Assembly (NCBI GenBank): GCA_028023455.1
Contig: JAQFVV010006238.1
Span: 4,476,572-4,540,571 of the forward strand
DNA: 64,000 bases
Direction of reading: 5' to 3'
From: Epiperipatus broadwayi
Lineage: Eukaryota; Onychophora; Udeonychophora; Euonychophora; Peripatidae
Of this stretch, positions 50,480 through 63,089 are shown in pieces. The stretch's first letter is position 1. Each line of letters begins with the position of its first letter. The translations under genes and the position numbers were made by a program. The notes under the pieces were generated by a model. That model was not told where the DNA came from, ran no database searches, and saw only the letters and a program-made list of their open reading frames with translations.

Positions 50480-50770
50480 TATAAATGTTGTTATTAGCAA
50501 TGAAAGATCAGAAGCAAGAATACATGCATGAAAAAACAAATAGGTACCACTGAAGCAGATAAAACCTTAAAAGAGATGGCAATAGATTGACAACTAAAAT
50601 CTAAATTCCAAGAAATTGCAAGAGATATATGAGATGGACAAGATAAAAATGTTTTACTAGATTGATGTGGGAAACAAAAACTATAGATTGGAGAAACATG
50701 ACAAAACACTATTATAGAATTTCACTCTGTAATGAATTGATAAAGGTTGAAAATAGTGATTATAATAATG
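50480..50770 (+). mobile_element. RTE-like LINE 3' remnant, strongly decayed
   Basis: MRWTR, MWETKTIDWRN and TTCACTCTGTAATGAATTGA followed by TAAAGGTTGA echo the RTE C-terminus and 3' non-coding end (TTCATTCTGCAATGGATTGA-type) of the intact copies. Low similarity overall. Confidence 0.4.
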
Positions 50771-50954
50771 AATAGTGGACATATGACATTCATATATTAA
50801 TTATGGCTATGCAAAGCACACTGTAATTATTTTCTAATTGTCTAAAATTACCTTGATTTTTTTGCCGAGATAAACATTAAGCTAATATGTCAAGACTAGT
50901 ATTTAGATCAGGTCAATGTCCTAAACTATTATTTTGAGAATTATTCTAATTATA

Positions 50955-51480
50955 AACAAGGCAAAACTCTCCATACAGTAGTGCCACCCTGTGCCAACCA
51001 GAGTAATCAATTGATGCCAGAAGGCTTGTGCATAAAATCCCTATCTAATGCCTACTCATCCAATATCCCCAGACTAATTTCTGGTTTGTGGCCTTTGTCA
51101 GTGAGGAGCTTTGGATCTGAGAGCACTACACCTAGATCTTAGGATGTAGTGCAACCCTCCAGCAACCACCTTTTATTTCTACTTAACTATAAAACTATGA
51201 GAATGAAATTGAAAACACAAAAATATGTTCAATCTAAGCTCAATAGCTTATATAGTCATATGGGTCTGAACTCAGTTCAGCACCCATACTTTTTGGTGTC
51301 TTTGGCTCTTAAACAACCATAGCCACCACTATCCTATTAGTCAGGATTGGTGTTAAACCATTAAGCATCACATGATCATCATCTCTTATACTAGCACACA
51401 ATTGTTTATAAACAAGGCAAAACTCTCCATACAGTAGTGCAACCCTGTTTATGTGCTAGTATAAGAGATGGTGATCATGT
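50955..51480. repeat. Repeat element with direct-repeat ends and degenerate hammerhead
   Basis: AAACAAGGCAAAACTCTCCA followed by TACAGTAGTGC occurs at about 50957 and again at about 51413, giving a 456-bp period. ATGATCATCATCTCTTATAC and its complement form a short inverted pair at about 51375 and 51452. A third copy of this edge, inverted, is at 59733-59822. At 51240-51290, AGCTTATATAGTCATATGGG and TCTGAACTCAGTTCAGCACC match the 419-bp satellite, so the two families are related. Confidence 0.6.
51066..51110 (-). ncRNA. Degenerate hammerhead in the 50.9-kb repeat
   Basis: On the minus strand, CCTCA-CTGACAA-AGGCC-loop-GAAA-TTAGTC-TGGGG keeps the stem I pairing (CCTCA/TGGGG, one G:U), the GAA and the GUC cleavage triplet. 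The core reads CTGACAA, losing the essential G8, and stem II is only GG/CC. It aligns in layout with the satellite ribozyme and is likely inactive. Confidence 0.5.
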
Positions 51481-52500
51481 GAATTATTCTAAATCTTAAT
51501 TTGAAAAATGTGCATTTTTTATTTTATTTATAATCTAAATTGTACATAGTCCAACTTATGAAACAATCAATGTCATTTTATTAGTTAATTAATTAAATAC
51601 CATTAGGTGTTATTCATATTTTTCTCTGTATGTTTAAAAATTTTGATTATCACTTTAACAACTTTGGTTACATTTTTTACAATTGAATTAGACTGGAATA
51701 TTATTTCACAAAATTAAGCGATCAGTGATAAAATATATGTTTTGTGCATATTTTATTATCTTTCATGTTCACCAATGAACATAATATCATCATGTTGCCT
51801 AGTAAAATAAAATATATTAGATTTCTATTCTTTTGTGTATGTGTGTGCCTATGCTATTGGAAGTGATTTTTATTTTCTTTCTTAATTTAGCTGAATACAT
51901 TTTTATTGATGATCACCATAGTCATAGCCAGTCACAGAATAATTACATGTGCAAGCAAAGACAAAATTCATATTAGTTTTCTACTATAAAAATTAAATAA
52001 AATCAGTAATAATATTTATGGAGAATAAAGATTGGTCATCAAAATCAGCGTATTTGAAGGAATAAAGCAAATTTATCATATAAAAATAGTATTAATGAGT
52101 AAGTTTAGGTGGTTAACATGTTGTTGTTTTTCTTTAAAAAAGATGAGTATTAAATATATTAATATGTTTTAACGGATGAATTTATGGCTACTTTATATTA
52201 GCCAATCAATAAAAATGTTATCATTTAGGATATAAACAATTACATGCTGCAGTGAAGTTCTATAGCTTCTATCAAGCCAATTTATATATTATAAAGAATG
52301 TGACAACAATAGAAGATAAGGTTATTGTTATAGAAATGGCATATTGATTGTTGTCATTAATTTTGGTAGGGATAAACAAAAAATGAAGCAGAAAGTGTAG
52401 AAGTATTATGATTTATTTCTCAAAGTTACCTTGCATGGGTTAGTGGTAAAAAGCTTCTGAATAAAATTCCAGGTGACAAAAATAAAAAAAGAACAATCTT
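51481..52500. other. AT-rich DNA, nothing recognised
   Basis: No gene or element identified. Confidence 0.4.
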
Positions 52501-52601
52501 AGTTATAAACAATGAGGATTGCCAATTCCTCTACAAGCTTTGTGATAAATGCTTAGCCAGAGCCAGCACTTAAAATATCTTTGTCAGGAACCCCTCCCCA
52601 A

Positions 52602-52644
52602 ACCCCTGACCATGGTTTCATGCTTTGGCACTCCTCAGAGAAGT
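52602..52644 (-). ncRNA. Hammerhead ribozyme, left arm
   Basis: Minus strand: stem I ACTTCT (52644-52639), core CTGAGGA (52638-52632), stem II GTGC/GCAT with loop CAAA (52631-52620), GAA (52619-52617), palindromic stem III ACCATGGT (52616-52609), C17 (52608), stem I AGGGGT (52607-52602). Six stem I pairs include two G:U. The triplet is GUC, the best natural cleavage site. Predicted cut between 52608 and 52607. Confidence 0.85.
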
Positions 52645-52679
52645 GTCAGGGTAGCTTCAGACACTATATCTACCCAGAC

Positions 52680-52722
52680 ACCTCTCTGAGGAGTGCCAAA
52701 GCACGAAACTGTGGTCAGTGGT
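52680..52722 (+). ncRNA. Hammerhead ribozyme, right arm
   Basis: Plus strand: stem I ACCTCT (52680-52685), core CTGAGGA (52686-52692), stem II GTGC/GCAC with loop CAAA (52693-52704), GAA (52705-52707), stem III ACTGTGGT (52708-52715), C17 (52716), stem I AGTGGT (52717-52722) with one mismatch. The stem II end pair is G:C here and G:U in the other arm, so pairing is kept despite divergence. Predicted cut after 52716. Confidence 0.83.
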
Positions 52723-52823
52723 TTGAGGAGGGGTTCCTGACAGAGACATTTTAAGTGCTGGCTCTGGTTAAGCATTTATCATAAAGCTTGTAGAGGAATT
52801 GGCAATCCTTATTGTTTATAACT

Positions 52824-54156
52824 TACAAGCTTAAGAGATAGGGTCATGTGATATATGACTCTTATTTTGACTATTAACAATCTTAATTATGTTGATTAAA
52901 TGAAATTGATTTCCTAACCTGTCACTTCATCACATGAACATCACTTGATGTATCAAAAATAAATTGTATGATTATTACTATTGTTGTTGCTATTACAAAA
53001 TCACAAAAAGAACAATATGATTAAAATCTTGACCCATATTTAAATTATACACTCATTGAAATTTATAGTTACCTATTTGACTATTTCCATCATCTAGTTG
53101 AGTTTAATGCTTTTAGAAAAATGTGAACATTTATATCTTTTTAAATATCTTCACCTGAGTATAGAATTCAATGTTCTGATTGGTATTATCCTTTTTTTTG
53201 GATTATTACTGGTCTGACCATTAGAATTAAACTGATGAACTCATGAATATTAAACTTAAGGTGATTTTCTTACCACCTCACCTATTCTTTCAAAGATAAT
53301 AGTCAATAGAAATTGTATATACTTAATTGTGAATTCCTGATTTTTTTTTCTTTTAAGGATTTCCAAGTGTAAAAAGAAATCCAGTGGACCCCTGTAAATA
53401 AGAATTTTTTTTTTTTTACTGATTATTCTTGTTTGATAGAACAGCCTAGTTGATTAGAATGTCATCTTAAATATATCATTAGTGAATGTAAATGTCTTTG
53501 CTTCATTTTCTACATTAGCTATCATTGCTTAGGCCAGAAATCTGAAGCAAAAAAAATACTACTCAAAATGATGTATTATACGGTAACTTGAATCATATTA
53601 TTAATAGTTATATATCATTTTTTATCATATTATTAATAGTTGAATATATTTAGAAAGAGATTAACAAAGTTTGGATTTTTCTAAAAGCATTAATAATTAT
53701 CAACTATATGCAGTGAACATTCCAAAACTTCAAACTATCAATAATATTGAAATATTCAAATGAATTTTATTAAATATGATGCAAGTAATAGTAAATTACC
53801 CATAGCCAAAGAGAAAGCTTTCATATCTGGTCACATTATTCTATTTCCTAAAAAATGTCAACATAACATTGGGCAGTGGATGTGCAATCCATTTGTTCCT
53901 GAGTGAAAATTGGTGCAACAGTAGCTATACCTAAATGATTGTTATAACAATTATGCTGAATAGTCATGTGAACATTCTAAAAGTACATGCTGCTTTGAAA
54001 ATTATTATCATGCTATAGAAACTTCCATATTTAATATCTTTCTCTGCATCATAATTAAAAATGAAAATATGTCAATTGCGAACACATGTAATTTGTTTTA
54101 CTTTTTTGTAATTAATAATTTGTTAAGTGCATGCATAGTCATTAAGTAATATATAT
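52824..54156. other. AT-rich DNA, nothing recognised
   Basis: A short direct repeat (TCATATTATTAATAGTT) occurs at 53595 and 53627. No gene seen. Confidence 0.4.
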
Positions 54157-54336
54157 TAAGGCTATAACCTTAAGACTATGCCCCCGAGATTCGACAGTAG
54201 GGACTTCTACAAATCTAAACACAAGATTAAGATTAAGGGCTCTTATCTTTTAAAGTCGTTAATTAATCTTGTGTTTAGATTTGTAGAGGTCCCTACTGTC
54301 GCATCTAGGCGCATAGTCTTAAGGTTATAACCTTAA
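54157..54336. repeat. Inverted repeat made from PLE coding-region sequence
   Basis: Arms 54157-54226 and about 54266-54336 are reverse complements (TAAGACTATGC, AGTAGGGACTTCTACAAAT and complements). The right arm matches 44041-44140 inside the PLE relic: CTTGTGTTTAGATTTGTAGA, GGTCCCTACTGTC and GCATAGTCTTAAGGTTAT. This is therefore a foldback derived from that PLE family. Confidence 0.7.
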
Positions 54337-54967
54337 TTATATATTATTTACTTTTTTGTACAAGTTTAATATACATTTATGGAGATTTGCCCTTTATATA
54401 TATTTATAATTACAAATTTTGGAATTTGCAGCAAATTGCTTTAATCATACTGTTTTATAAACTAGTAAATTTTTAACTCATTATATACATTTATATAAAT
54501 ATTATTATTTGTGCTGCGATTAAACTTAGCACGTAATACATTAAAGGAAATATATTTTCTTTCAAATTTATATTATTATTTTTTAATTATTTTTAGATTA
54601 TATCATCTACAGCATATTTATTTTCTCATGAGACTCACTTCAAATTGTTTTCTGAAGTATGGAAATTAAATTGCAGGAGAAAAACTAAAATAATGTGATA
54701 TAATTATATTTTTTTAAAATAAATTTCTATGTTCTTATTTTTTTAATAACTAATTATTAATCTTATCAGTTTAATTTTTTTTTAACTAGATATTTCTAGA
54801 ATTGTTAAACTTTTTACAAATATGTTTTGCTATTTTTTTTAAAAAAATATTAATTAAAGACATGTACTTTGTCAACGTATGTGTATGTGTTTATATATAG
54901 AGTCGTTTTGATTTTTTTGTAGAGTCCTAGGCAAGCGACATATTTGGTCTCTTTAAAAGATGTGATA
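54337..54967. other. AT-rich DNA, nothing recognised
   Basis: No feature identified. Confidence 0.4.
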
Positions 54968-55592
54968 TGTCGGACTATTTCCATCATTTATGAGTTAATG
55001 TTGAATGTATAGAAAATTTTAAACTTTATTTAAACTTTCCAAATACAAACAACTTGTTAATAATAACACACAAATAGACAATACAGGTTAGTAATTACAC
55101 AACGTTTCGAGTAGTAGTATTCTCCACTCTTCTTCAGGTGTTGCTGGCCTATATGAACAGTGGCAATATTCGCTTAGAGGTTGAACTCGCATCTTTAGAT
55201 TCTTGAATATCGAATTTAAGGCAACCGCGCTACCAAACTGAGCTATTCTATGCACAGTGACAATATTCGCTTAGGGGTTGAACTCGCACATTTAGATTCT
55301 GTCAGAATAGCTCAGTGGGTAGAGCGTTTGCCTTACATTCGATATTCAAGAATCTAAAGGTGCGAGTTCAACCTCTAAGCGAATATTGTCAGTGTGCATA
55401 TAGGCAAGCAACACCTGAAGAAGAGTGTAATTACTAACCTGTATTGTCTATTTGTGTGTTATTACTAACAAGTTGTTTGTATTTGGAAAGTTTAAATAAA
55501 GTTTACAATTTTCTATACATTCAACATTCACTCATAAATGATGGACATAGTTTAACATATCACATCTTATAATATACCATCATTACAAACCT
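54968..55592. mobile_element. Head-to-head composite of tRNA-like heads with PLE-type tails
   Basis: The left half (minus) runs from a tRNA-like head (about 55254-55180, GAATAGCTCAG...GCGCGGTTGCCTTAAATTC...GCGAGTTCAACCTC) through a CTGAAGAAGAGTGG...ACTCGAAACGTTGTG hairpin (about 55137-55104) to a tail AAGTTTAAATAAAGTTT and TCTATACATTCAACATTAAC. The right half (plus) has a similar head at 55302-55376 and the same tail to 55592, with most of the hairpin lost. A third partial head lies at 55258-55300. The tail matches 19503-19640 directly upstream of a PLE RT, linking it to PLEs. Confidence 0.7.
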
Positions 55593-56121
55593 TCAGACAA
55601 ATATTTGGTCTCTTTCTCTCCTTCAATAACTGGTTGATTCCCAAACTTATCGGATGAGAGAATTTTATATGCTTTCTGATATTAGAAATTTCAGATATCA
55701 CACTGCATATTCATTGCACATGCATGTGTCCAATTAATCAACATCTGGTTATTTGCCTTTTTATCTACCTTGTTTCTGTGTTTGTATATATCAATGAAAT
55801 ATATATTAAGGATATGATAGCACAATGGCCCGCATATCTTACGATATGTATAAACTGCAGTTCAAATATAGGTAGGTAGTTTTTTGTTTTCAGATTGCAA
55901 ATGAGCTTATATCTTTTCTCAGGGAAATAACCATTAATGGCCCTTATACTCATCCAGTTAGAGATCAGATATCTATATGTTCTCAGCCTAATAAAGTTAA
56001 GTCAGTATGAAAAACTTTAACTAATTAGCCTAGTGTGTAAAGCCTTGTCCTTCACTACTTCTCTTTAGGAATATGCTAGTGATGCCCTGGTCTTGCTGTG
56101 GGCCATGTAAAGGCAGTTATC
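55593..56121. other. AT-rich DNA, nothing recognised
   Basis: No gene or repeat recognised. Confidence 0.4.
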
Positions 56122-57960
56122 AGTATCATCATCAACAACAACAATTATCAATTCTCTGCAGGATGAAGGTTTCTCCATGTTCAGTCCCTCCAATCTTTAG
56201 CTTCTCTTCTCCACATCACCCCTGCACATTTTCTTATTTCATCCATCCATCTCACATGTTGGCATCTTTCTGGGTCTTTTACAATCGTTTGGAATCCAGT
56301 TTAAGATTTTAATTGTCCACCTATTATCTCTTTTAGCAATATGTCCAGACCAACTCCATTTCACTCTTAATTTTTTTAATGAGGTCAATAACACCTGTTT
56401 GTTATCTTACCCATATATTATATTTTCGATCTCTTCTTGTTACTCCTAATGTGTATTTTCCCATACTTCTTTCAATGGTCTGAAGTCTCTGTATTGCTCT
56501 TCTATTAAGTGTCCAAGTCTCAGATCCATACATAAGAACTGGTAAAACACATTTATTAAAAATCTTCCTTTTCAAACACATTAGGATATTTCCTTTTAGT
56601 ATCAAGTTCTACCAAAAGCACTCCAACTAAGTTTTATGATTAATTTCATACATTATGTTTCCATCTGTATTAATAATCTGACCAAAGTATTTGTAGCTGT
56701 TAACTTCTTCTAGCTCATCATAATCAATCTTTATATTCATATTTGGAGAAAATCCATTGAACATTACTTCAGTCTTTTTAACTTTATCATTACTCCTTTC
56801 ATCTGCTAACTCCTGCAACACTTCCTACAGCTCTAAAGCATTATTTGAAAAAACAACTACATCATCTGTAAAATCTAAGTGACTTAAATAATCTCCATTT
56901 ACTTTCAGTCCTTTAGCATCCCATTTTAATCCACAAAATACTTCTTGCAGCACTGTTGTAAAAAGTTTTGGAGATATGGAGTCACCCTGTCTTATATCCT
57001 TCTTAATGTTGACTTTTCTAGTATCATTATGTAATCTAATTGTTGCTGTTGCATTTTTATAAATATTCTTTAAAATATGACAATACCTTGATGATCCAAT
57101 GCTTTAATCACTGAAGAAATGTTTATACAATCAAATACTTTTTATAATTTACAAATCCAAAACATAATGGCAATTCATATTGATTTGCTTTTTTTTATAA
57201 CTTCTCTCAATACCTGGATATGATCTATTGTACTCAAACCACTTTAAAATCCAACTTGTTCTTTTGGTTGGTGGAAATCCAATGCTCTCTGTAGACGAGT
57301 TATAATTAACTTGGTAAAAATTTTGTATAAAACTGATAAAAGGCTGATAGGTTTGTAATTTCTAATATCTTCTTTATCACCTTTTTAAAATATTAATATT
57401 AATACTGAATTTTTCCAATCATCTGGTACATCTTTATCATTTAAACATTTGGTATATAACTTTGCTAAAAAAATTCTATTTTTTCACCTGCTTCTTTTAA
57501 TATATCAATTATAATTCCATCATTACCTGGAACCTTTTTTTCTTCATAAATTTAATTGCATATCTCACTTCTTCATTTAAAATTCTGGGCAATTTGGAAG
57601 ATATAATAGATATAGGAGGTGCTTGTTCTTTATTACTATATGATTCTTGATAGAAGTCTTCTATCCATTTCATGATGTCATCTCTCTTTTTAGTAATAAA
57701 TCCATCTTTTTTTTTATTGCAGATATAAATTTCCTACCAATACCAAATTATTGTTTTACACTCTTGAGACTTTTATTTTCTTCTACAGCTTTCCTTGCTA
57801 GTTCATAGTTATACTTTCTTATATTATTTTCAACTCTTTTCCACACCATTTTACAAAATTCAAAGTATTCACTCTTTTATAATGCATTATTTTTGTATAT
57901 CTTCATATTCCTTTTTTTCCCCATAAATTCTCTAGTCTCAGTAGAAATTTTATTGGTCAG
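56122..57960 (-). mobile_element. RTE-like LINE, largest copy, 5'-truncated
   Basis: Minus-strand element about 1.84 kb long. The 3' end is a GATAATTGTTGTTGTTGATG simple-repeat tail. It covers the linker between endonuclease and RT, the RT and the C-terminal region. The upstream endonuclease is missing. Multiple stops and frameshifts make it non-functional. It is the best guide here for identifying the smaller fragments at 12602, 22541, 50060, 58485 and 60640. Confidence 0.9.
56135..57940 (-). pseudogene. RTE reverse transcriptase, broken
   Basis: Landmarks from N to C on the minus strand: FCKMVWKRVENNIRKYNYEL near 57830; DDIMKWIEDFYQESYSN near 57660; IRNYKPISLLSVLYKIFTKL at about 57302-57370 (RT motif 1-2 region); LDFTDDVVVFS around 56861-56880, where FTDD replaces the usual FADD catalytic box but keeps both aspartates; ELEEVNSYKYFGQIINTDGN near 56690-56720; VLPVLMYGSETWTLNRRAI and LGVTRRDRK near 56430-56545; then a frayed C-terminus. 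Stops occur in most segments. RTE proteins nick DNA and prime reverse transcription at the cut in the nucleus. Confidence 0.88.
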
Positions 57961-58484
57961 TAGCAGTTAGATCTTTTGCTATTTATAATTGAAGACCTTG
58001 TGATTAGTGGTTAATGTATTTTCCTATATTTCTCATTACGTAGATTTTAAATCAAAATGAATCTAAGAAAAATTTAAAAATATATGAGGATCTTAAAAAA
58101 AAATAGTTTTTTTATCTAGTTAACTCATAACTCAGTTTACTAATCAACAATACATGATAAACATCTCTGCATTTTTATTGCAAAGATAGAATAGCAGATT
58201 TTGGAAAACGGTTTATGGATTATAACTCAATTTTACTCTTTCCAGTATTCAAACACCATATGATCTGATTAATAAACCCATTTAATTACTTATTGCTAAT
58301 TAGGTACTTTAAGCATTCTTGGATGGAGATTAAAGGATAATCTAGGGGTAATTGGAGTTTATGTAAAATAATGTTGGTACTTTGACTTAATTTTATAAAC
58401 ATTTGGTCTCTGAAGAATTGGAAGTATTTTGTTTATTTCTGCTTCTAATTTTAATAATATGTATTTTTATATTTTTAATTTCAA
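57961..58484. other. AT-rich DNA, nothing recognised
   Basis: No feature identified. Confidence 0.35.
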
Positions 58485-58880
58485 CATCATTTTCAATCAT
58501 TTTTTATTCTCTACTGGATGGTGTTTTCTCAATGTTTAATTCAATTTCTTTGATCCCTAGCCTCTCCAAAACACACCAACAAACTTCATTATTTCACCTA
58601 TCCATCTTATTGCCTTTTTTTTAGATTTTTTACTATCTCTTAGGATCCAATTTAAAACTTCAACTTTTCATCTATTATCATCAGTTCTAGCAATATGTCC
58701 AGTACAACTTCATTTAAATCTATTTTTCATATTTTTGTTACTCTAACATATACTTCTTTTTGCTTCACTGAGTTATCTCAAATGTTTATATTGTTCTTCT
58801 GTTATGAGTTCAAGCCTTGGATCCATAAGCAAGAATTGGTAAAACATATCCATTACAAACTTATTTTTTTTAAATATTTA
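58485..58880 (-). mobile_element. RTE-like LINE fragment, heavily decayed
   Basis: The minus-strand reading recovers VLPILAYGSKA, THNRRTI, YWTYC and MDR-type echoes of the RTE C-terminal region, in the right order, with many stops. Position-for-position similarity with 56200-56560 is clear at the nucleotide level (AGCAATATGTCCAG and TTCTAGCAATATG blocks). Confidence 0.65.
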
Positions 58881-59732
58881 TATTGATATTATTACTAGCA
58901 TTCTCAAATAAAACATTATTTTGGTTTCATGAAATTGATTATGAAAATCACCAAAAAGTGCTATCAAAAGTCTAGGCTTAACATTTCACTTTTTTTTTTA
59001 TAGTTCATTATTTTTTTGTCTAATAACTAGAAATATTTCAAATAAATTTTAATGCTCGTTGATATTTTCATAGTTTCCTTTTTTATTTCTCTATGGGAAT
59101 ATTATATAACAGAGAAGTTTACTAAGAATAACAAACTAGATTACAGTTAAGAAGTTTGACTTTATGTTTTTATAAAGAAATTTATTATATAGCATAAATA
59201 AAACAAACATTTGTGTTGTTGCTATAGTGATTATTTGTCAAATCCCATGACTTAAACAATGTGAAGTTATATTCTGTTTTATATCAATATGTTATTTTTA
59301 AAAAGTAACAAGCAGATAGATGATGTCAATATAAAGCTGATTGGACATTTCAAACAAAGTATTGCTTCTTTGGCAATAAAATAGTATCAGATTATAATAT
59401 AAATGTTTGTTCTTTTATAGGTTGTTGTATTAGAATTTTTTTGTGATGGAAAATCTGAGTATAAGAGTATCAAAAGTACCTTGAGATAATGTGGTATCCT
59501 TTCATATCCCTTTCAGACTTCTGTTTGTATTGTTTAAAATTATCCTTCACTTTTATAATAAATAAATTAGTTTGACAATCATCATCAGCAGCTGTGATTT
59601 GCAAAGGAATATAAACCATTCCAAACTCCAAGGTAAAAATGATAATTAAAAAAAATACGCTAGAGATGAATGTGCAATGATTATACAAGCCAATCTGGGA
59701 ACACAAATTTGTTCACATGTATAACATGAAAG
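58881..59732. other. AT-rich DNA, nothing recognised
   Basis: A 78-codon open frame (59470-59706, minus) has one hydrophobic stretch but no family signature. Confidence 0.35.
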
Positions 59733-59822
59733 TTAAACCACTAAACATCACATGATCACTATTTCATTGATTACTCTGGTTAGCACAAGGTGGCACTACT
59801 ATATGGGGAGTTTTTGCCTGTT
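59733..59822. repeat. Edge copy of the 50.9-kb repeat
   Basis: CACATGATCACTATTTC and TTGATTACTCTGGTTAGCAC followed by AGGTGGCACTACTATATGGG-AGTTTTTGCC are the reverse complement of 50957-51013, with a few changes. Confidence 0.7.
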
Positions 59823-60639
59823 TAATAACATGAAAGTCCATTTTTCTGTTTATTTGATATTTTCAAAGCTGTCTTTTAATTTTTTCTATAGCATGTATGA
59901 AAGACTTCAACACTATAGCACTTACAACTGTCCATTATATCTCATCCTCTGCCATATCTTCTTGGTGAAATCACTTGATATTGCTCATTTTCAGAATATC
60001 TTATGGATGGTCTTTTTAATGTAATTGGGATTGCCCTTTCATGAAAAGCATGCTAACATTGATTTTATAATATTTTTTGACAGTCTGATAGTGTTCACCA
60101 TTTCACACATCTAATCTAGTGAAAGATATAATGTAACAATAATGGGCTTTACAGTATATTTTCATCAAGCCAAAGATTATATTGGTTGATCTTATAACTT
60201 GGCCATCATATTTTGGAAATTTTACAGACCATCTTTAAATAAAAATTTTCAGGAGCCTTATATTAAAGTAATATGGTGTCGAAGCATCATTTGCATATCA
60301 TTAAATTTTTGCTTTTTTCTTAATTAATCTCAGTCGATAAGTTTGAGTAGTTTGAATATGGCCTTCTAGGTTGAAAGCATTACTCAGTTATTGTTTAAAT
60401 GAAATAAAAAAATTTTTTTTCAGAAGTGAATGAACGCTATTAATAGAATAGTATAATAATTCCATATACAGCTAATGAAGTTACTGTAGTTATTTAGTAT
60501 AACAATAAATCATTTGTATTCATAAATTTCTGCTAATTTCTTGTTATTAATTGTATAATTTTTACATCAACAAATCATAAACAATTATTTTAAATTAATA
60601 ACAAAAACTGATTGGGTTGTATTAATATAGAAAGAGTAG
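59823..60639. other. AT-rich DNA, nothing recognised
   Basis: A 90-codon frame beginning at 59752 runs on from the repeat edge and has no recognisable domain. Confidence 0.35.
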
Positions 60640-60780
60640 AATATAAGTTGGATTGGTAAACAATAAAGTTTGTTAGTGCGATATGGAGATGAGATATTTT
60701 GGTTCAGAGAAATTGGATTAAACTTGGAGAGATCTTCATTCTATAATGAATTGCGAATGTTTTATGATTATGTTGTTAAT
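60640..60780 (+). mobile_element. RTE-like LINE 3' remnant
   Basis: RYGDEI, WFREIGLNLERS and the TTCATTCTATAATGAATTGC 3' block echo the end of the RTE family. Only about 130 bp. Confidence 0.4.
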
Positions 60781-62171
<1,391 letters not shown>

Positions 62172-62254
62172 TTCATCTTTTTTTTTATCAAAGAGGAGGC
62201 TAAATTTGTGTGATCCGCTCTTCCTCCAAAAGGTTCAACCAAGTGACACATTTA

Positions 62255-62900
62255 TTTAATTAAGAGTAATAAAGTTGATAATAATGAGTTAGAAGAAGTT
62301 AACAAATACAAATATCTTGATCAGTATATTACTACAGATGGAAACATAACAGGTGAAATTAATCATGGAATTAAACTGGTTGGAGTGCTTTTGATAGCAA
62401 TATTTTAATATTAGAAGAAAATATGACTATGTGTTTGAAAAAGATTTTTTAACAAATGGGTATTACCAGTTCTTATTTATGAATGTGCATCTTGGACACT
62501 TAACAAGAGAGTAATACAGAGACTTCAGATCACTCAACAAAGTATGACCAGATGTATGTTAGAAGTATCAAGAAGAGATGAAAATAGAAATATATAGATG
62601 ATAGAACAAACAAATGTTACTGACATCATTGAAAGAATTAACAGACTGAAGTGGAGTTGGGCTGGATATATTGTTAGAAGAGGTGATAATAGATGGCCAG
62701 TTGAAATCTTAAACTAGATTCTGAGAGGTTGTAAGAGACCTAGAAAGAGGCCCCATGTGAGATGGATGTATGAAATAAGAAAGGGTGTTGGGATGATGCA
62801 GAGAAGAGAGACTAGAGATCAAAGAAGATGGTTTGAACTTGAATATTCTACAGTGGATCAATGATGGTTGAAGATGATCATGATGATTAGCAGAACTGAC
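62255..62900 (+). mobile_element. RTE-like LINE, second subfamily, 3' part
   Basis: The plus-strand frames give ELEEVNKYKYLDQYITTDGN, then PVLIYECASWTLNKRVIQRL, MLEVSRRDENRNI, RLKWSWAGYIVRRGDNRWPV and RPRKRPHVRWMYEIRKGVG. It ends STVDQ and a stop, followed by GGTTGAAGATGATCATGATG. The ending differs from the QWTDNG type, so this is a separate RTE subfamily. Stops and a shift near 62390 make it inactive. Confidence 0.85.
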
Positions 62901-63089
62901 AAAAGTATTAGCACATTTCAAATAGAATCAGGGACTTGTATTCTTTCCTGCTGTTGTTGCAGTTATTAGTTTTATTATATTGTACATATTTAGAAAATTG
63001 TGATAGAACTGTAAGATGAAACCAATTAAGTAAGACTAAAGATAAATGCTAAAAAAGACTAAAGTAATGTAAACACAAAAAAAGAAATT

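Larger units (their letters stand above)
52501..52823. mobile_element. Palindrome with a hammerhead ribozyme in each arm
   Basis: Arms 52501-52654 and 52670-52823 are reverse complements (154 bp each, modest divergence) around a 15-base spacer. It stands out by being much less AT-rich than its surroundings. Each arm includes a complete type I-like hammerhead facing the centre from opposite strands. There is no coding sequence. It resembles a head-to-head pair of terminal repeats from one ribozyme-bearing PLE or retrozyme family, distinct from the 419-bp family. Confidence 0.85.

Noticed and set aside
50494-50709. 71-codon minus-strand frame rich in Ser/Phe/Cys
   Set aside because: It is antisense to the decayed RTE 3' remnant read on the plus strand.
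56073-56312. 79-codon plus-strand frame
   Set aside because: Antisense of the RTE C-terminus, as are similar plus-strand frames at 22456-22680 and the minus-strand frame at 62709-62921.
58650-58690. Minus strand CTGATGA followed by GAAA eight bases later
   Set aside because: No stem II can form, and the sequence lies in the RTE coding remnant (the LARTDDNR-type segment), so the match is chance.
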